Below are positions 62,539 to 64,000 of a DNA stretch of 64,000 bases, piece by piece. The stretch comes from Bacteroidia bacterium (GTDB lineage Bacteria; Bacteroidota; Bacteroidia; B-17B0; Aurantibacillaceae), in NCBI GenBank assembly GCA_016787895.1, contig JAEUTN010000003.1, forward strand, positions 16,478 through 80,477, read 5' to 3'. The notes under the pieces are model-generated. The model was not told the origin of the DNA and did not search any database. It was given only the letters and a program-made list of their open reading frames with translations. The stretch's first letter is position 1. Each line of letters starts with the position of its first letter. A program made the translations under genes and the position numbers.

Positions 62539-64000
62539 ATGAAGAAATTTGTACTAAGAATTCATTTACCCGCACTGTTGCTCTTATTCAGTTCCTTGAT
62601 TCAGGTTAAGGCTCAGGTAACAACCTATTCGTTCACCAACTGTGGGGCAACCGGAAAAGTAGGACCGACTCAGGCGCAGGTTACCACTGCTTATGCCTTA
62701 ACTAACCTTAGTTTAGTGGCCACCACAAATGCAACATCAGGAATACAAACATGGACAGTTCCCACTTCAGGGAATTACAGAATTGAAGTTTGGGGGGCCA
62801 AAGGCGGGGATGGTGCCGGACAACTTGGAGGTTTAGGTGCCAAAATGCAAGGTGATTTTAGTTTAACGGCAGGCTCAGTTCTTAAAATACTTGTTGGTCA
62901 ATTGGGTGGATCGAGAGCAAATGCCGGTGCAAATAGCGCTGGTGCAGGTGGAGGAGGTTCATTCGTTACCTATACAAATAATGTACCCATTATAGTGGCC
63001 GGAGGAGGAGGAGGAGCAGGTTCAAGCCAGGCCGGATTAAGTGGCACTGTTTCACTTAATGGTTCACAGTCAGTTGGGAGCTCAGGCGCTGGAGGAATTA
63101 ATGGAGGTGGTGGCGGTGGCGCGCTTAGCGGAACTGCAGGTACAAGTTTAACGCCCGGTGGTAATGGAAGCAGTTGCTCCTATGGCCCAGGTGGTGGAGG
63201 GTTTTATACCAAAGGCGGAGAAAATTGTTCTGGTGCGGCTCCTTTGATTGCAGGATCAAGTTTTACTGCAGGCGGCCGTGGTGGAGATGCGGATGTTCCT
63301 TTGGGAGGAGTTGAGGGTGGATTTGGTTGTGGAGCCGGGGTTGGTCACAGGGCTGCGGGCGGCGGTGGCTGGTCAGGCGGCGGTGGTGATGGCGGAACAA
63401 ATGGCGGCGGCGGTGGAGGCTCCTATAATTCAGGAACCAATCAAGTGAATGTTTCTGGATTTAACAGCGGACATGGTAGAGTAATTATCACCCGTTTGTG
63501 CAACATTACCTTAACAGCAGCCGGTACCAATAGTAATGGTGCAATTTGTGCGGGTCAGAGTGTGACTATCACAACCGATGCCATCAGCAATTACACCTGG
63601 AGCACAGGCAGCAACGCTTCTTCTATCACTGATTCTCCAACCATAACAACTACGTATAGTTTAACAGCCATGAGTCCATCCAATTGTATGACCAGTGCTG
63701 CTATTACCGTTACGGTTGACCCTGCAGTTCCGAATTTAACAGTAGCCAATACAGCCACTGCTGCCAGCGGGGTTTGTCCGAACAGCACCGTTGTATTAAC
63801 GGCCAGCGGGGCTACTTCTTACAGCTGGACAGGGGGCGTAAGCAATGGAGTTGTATTTTCACCAACTACTGCAGCAAGTTATACCGTTACAGGCTATAAT
63901 GCCTGTGGAACAACCACAGCAGTAACTTCAGTATCGGTGCACCCTTTACCACCGGTAACGGCGGTCATCAGCCAACCTTCGGTGTGTACCGGAAATACAG
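62539..64000 (+). CDS. Secreted glycine-rich protein with Ig-like repeats, 3'-truncated by window edge
   Basis: The frame is open from ATG 62539 to the last base (487 codons read). Signal peptide about 1-27 (LIQVKAQ). Residues 30-60 carry CGATGKVGPTQAQVTTAY, an N-terminal block not found in the two earlier glycine-rich proteins. Then a domain very like the ALK glycine-rich domain: TWTVPTSGNYRIEVWGAKGG, LTAGSVLKILVGQLGG, VPIIVAGGGGGAGSS, ending NSGHGRVIITRLC-like GFNSGHGRVIITRLC. From about residue 318, CHU_C-type Ig-like units begin (YTWSTGSNASSIT.., YSWTGGVSNGVVFSP..). A T9SS tail is expected beyond the edge but is not visible. Confidence 0.88.
   Translation, partial: MKKFVLRIHLPALLLLFSSLIQVKAQVTTYSFTNCGATGKVGPTQAQVTTAYALTNLSLVATTNATSGIQTWTVPTSGNYRIEVWGAKGGDGAGQLGGLGAKMQGDFSLTAGSVLKILVGQLGGSRANAGANSAGAGGGGSFVTYTNNVPIIVAGGGGGAGSSQAGLSGTVSLNGSQSVGSSGAGGINGGGGGGALSGTAGTSLTPGGNGSSCSYGPGGGGFYTKGGENCSGAAPLIAGSSFTAGGRGGDADVPLGGVEGGFGCGAGVGHRAAGGGGWSGGGGDGGTNGGGGGGSYNSGTNQVNVSGFNSGHGRVIITRLCNITLTAAGTNSNGAICAGQSVTITTDAISNYTWSTGSNASSITDSPTITTTYSLTAMSPSNCMTSAAITVTVDPAVPNLTVANTATAASGVCPNSTVVLTASGATSYSWTGGVSNGVVFSPTTAASYTVTGYNACGTTTAVTSVSVHPLPPVTAVISQPSVCTGNT

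Overview
This window is chromosomal DNA from a member of the Bacteroidota. Ten predicted secreted proteins end in type IX secretion (T9SS) tails with a YPNP or FPNP motif. The readable promoters follow the Bacteroidota pattern (TTG or TTTG, about 20 bases, then TAnnTTTG) rather than TTGACA/TATAAT. Family-level details (MiaE, BFN/DUF151, 7TM-HD hydrolase, MraY-like transferase, 2TM domain, TTG starts) fit the same phylum. I cannot place it at genus level. No transposase, integrase, phage, CRISPR array, tRNA or rRNA was found. It reads as vertically inherited core genome interrupted by lineage-specific secreted-protein genes.

Layout. 1-8100: the truncated end of gyrA, an exported M16 peptidase and two TPR proteins, all on +. 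8162-10622 (-): extradiol dioxygenase, GT9 glycosyltransferase and miaE. 10679-19535 (+): an RsmI-like methyltransferase, a 7TM-HD phosphohydrolase, then a tightly overlapping polysaccharide run of OPX export lipoprotein, Wzz/BY-kinase, RfbC, WecA/MraY-like transferase and a lytic transglycosylase. 19548-38530 (-): a kelch-type T9SS protein, pnp and rpsO, three T9SS Ig-repeat proteins (two are tandem paralogues), transaldolase, an Asp-box propeller protein, a BaiN-like flavoprotein and an MMPL/RND exporter. 38593-43103 (+): pruA, a secreted M43 metalloprotease and a SirB1-like protein. 43146-46625 (-): BFN nuclease-like protein, etfA, etfB, an ECF sigma factor and the small SRP RNA. 46741-54970 (+): GT2 glycosyltransferase with a membrane partner, two tandem glycine-rich T9SS proteins and another T9SS protein. 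55015-62300: pfkA (-), ruvX and rsmE (+), then on - an exported glutathione peroxidase, a small outer-membrane protein, a three-gene winged-helix/membrane module, gltA and eno. 62539-64000 (+): a third glycine-rich secreted protein, running off the window.

How genes work together. Central carbon metabolism (pfkA, eno, gltA, transaldolase) and amino-acid or acyl-CoA oxidation (pruA, etfBA) sit among RNA and translation functions (pnp, rpsO, SRP RNA, miaE, rsmE, RsmI-like, ruvX). The secreted proteins depend on T9SS machinery that is not in this window. The 13.5-19.5 kb run is the start of an envelope polysaccharide synthesis and export locus whose sugar-specific genes must lie elsewhere.

Most notable: (i) the module at 58351-59504, whose promoter holds a perfect 15-bp palindrome inside the -33/-7 spacer, a textbook repressor-operator layout for its own winged-helix gene; (ii) an SRP RNA with a readable promoter and predicted first base; (iii) a mitochondrial-type citrate synthase; (iv) duplication of a glycine-rich T9SS gene together with its terminator, with near-identical 3' ends; (v) a leaderless-looking promoter at 42172-42201; (vi) an alternating Gly-Tyr tail on the BY-kinase encoded by a hexamer repeat. 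I did not find a clear, large, previously undescribed system; the best candidate for something uncharacterised is (i).
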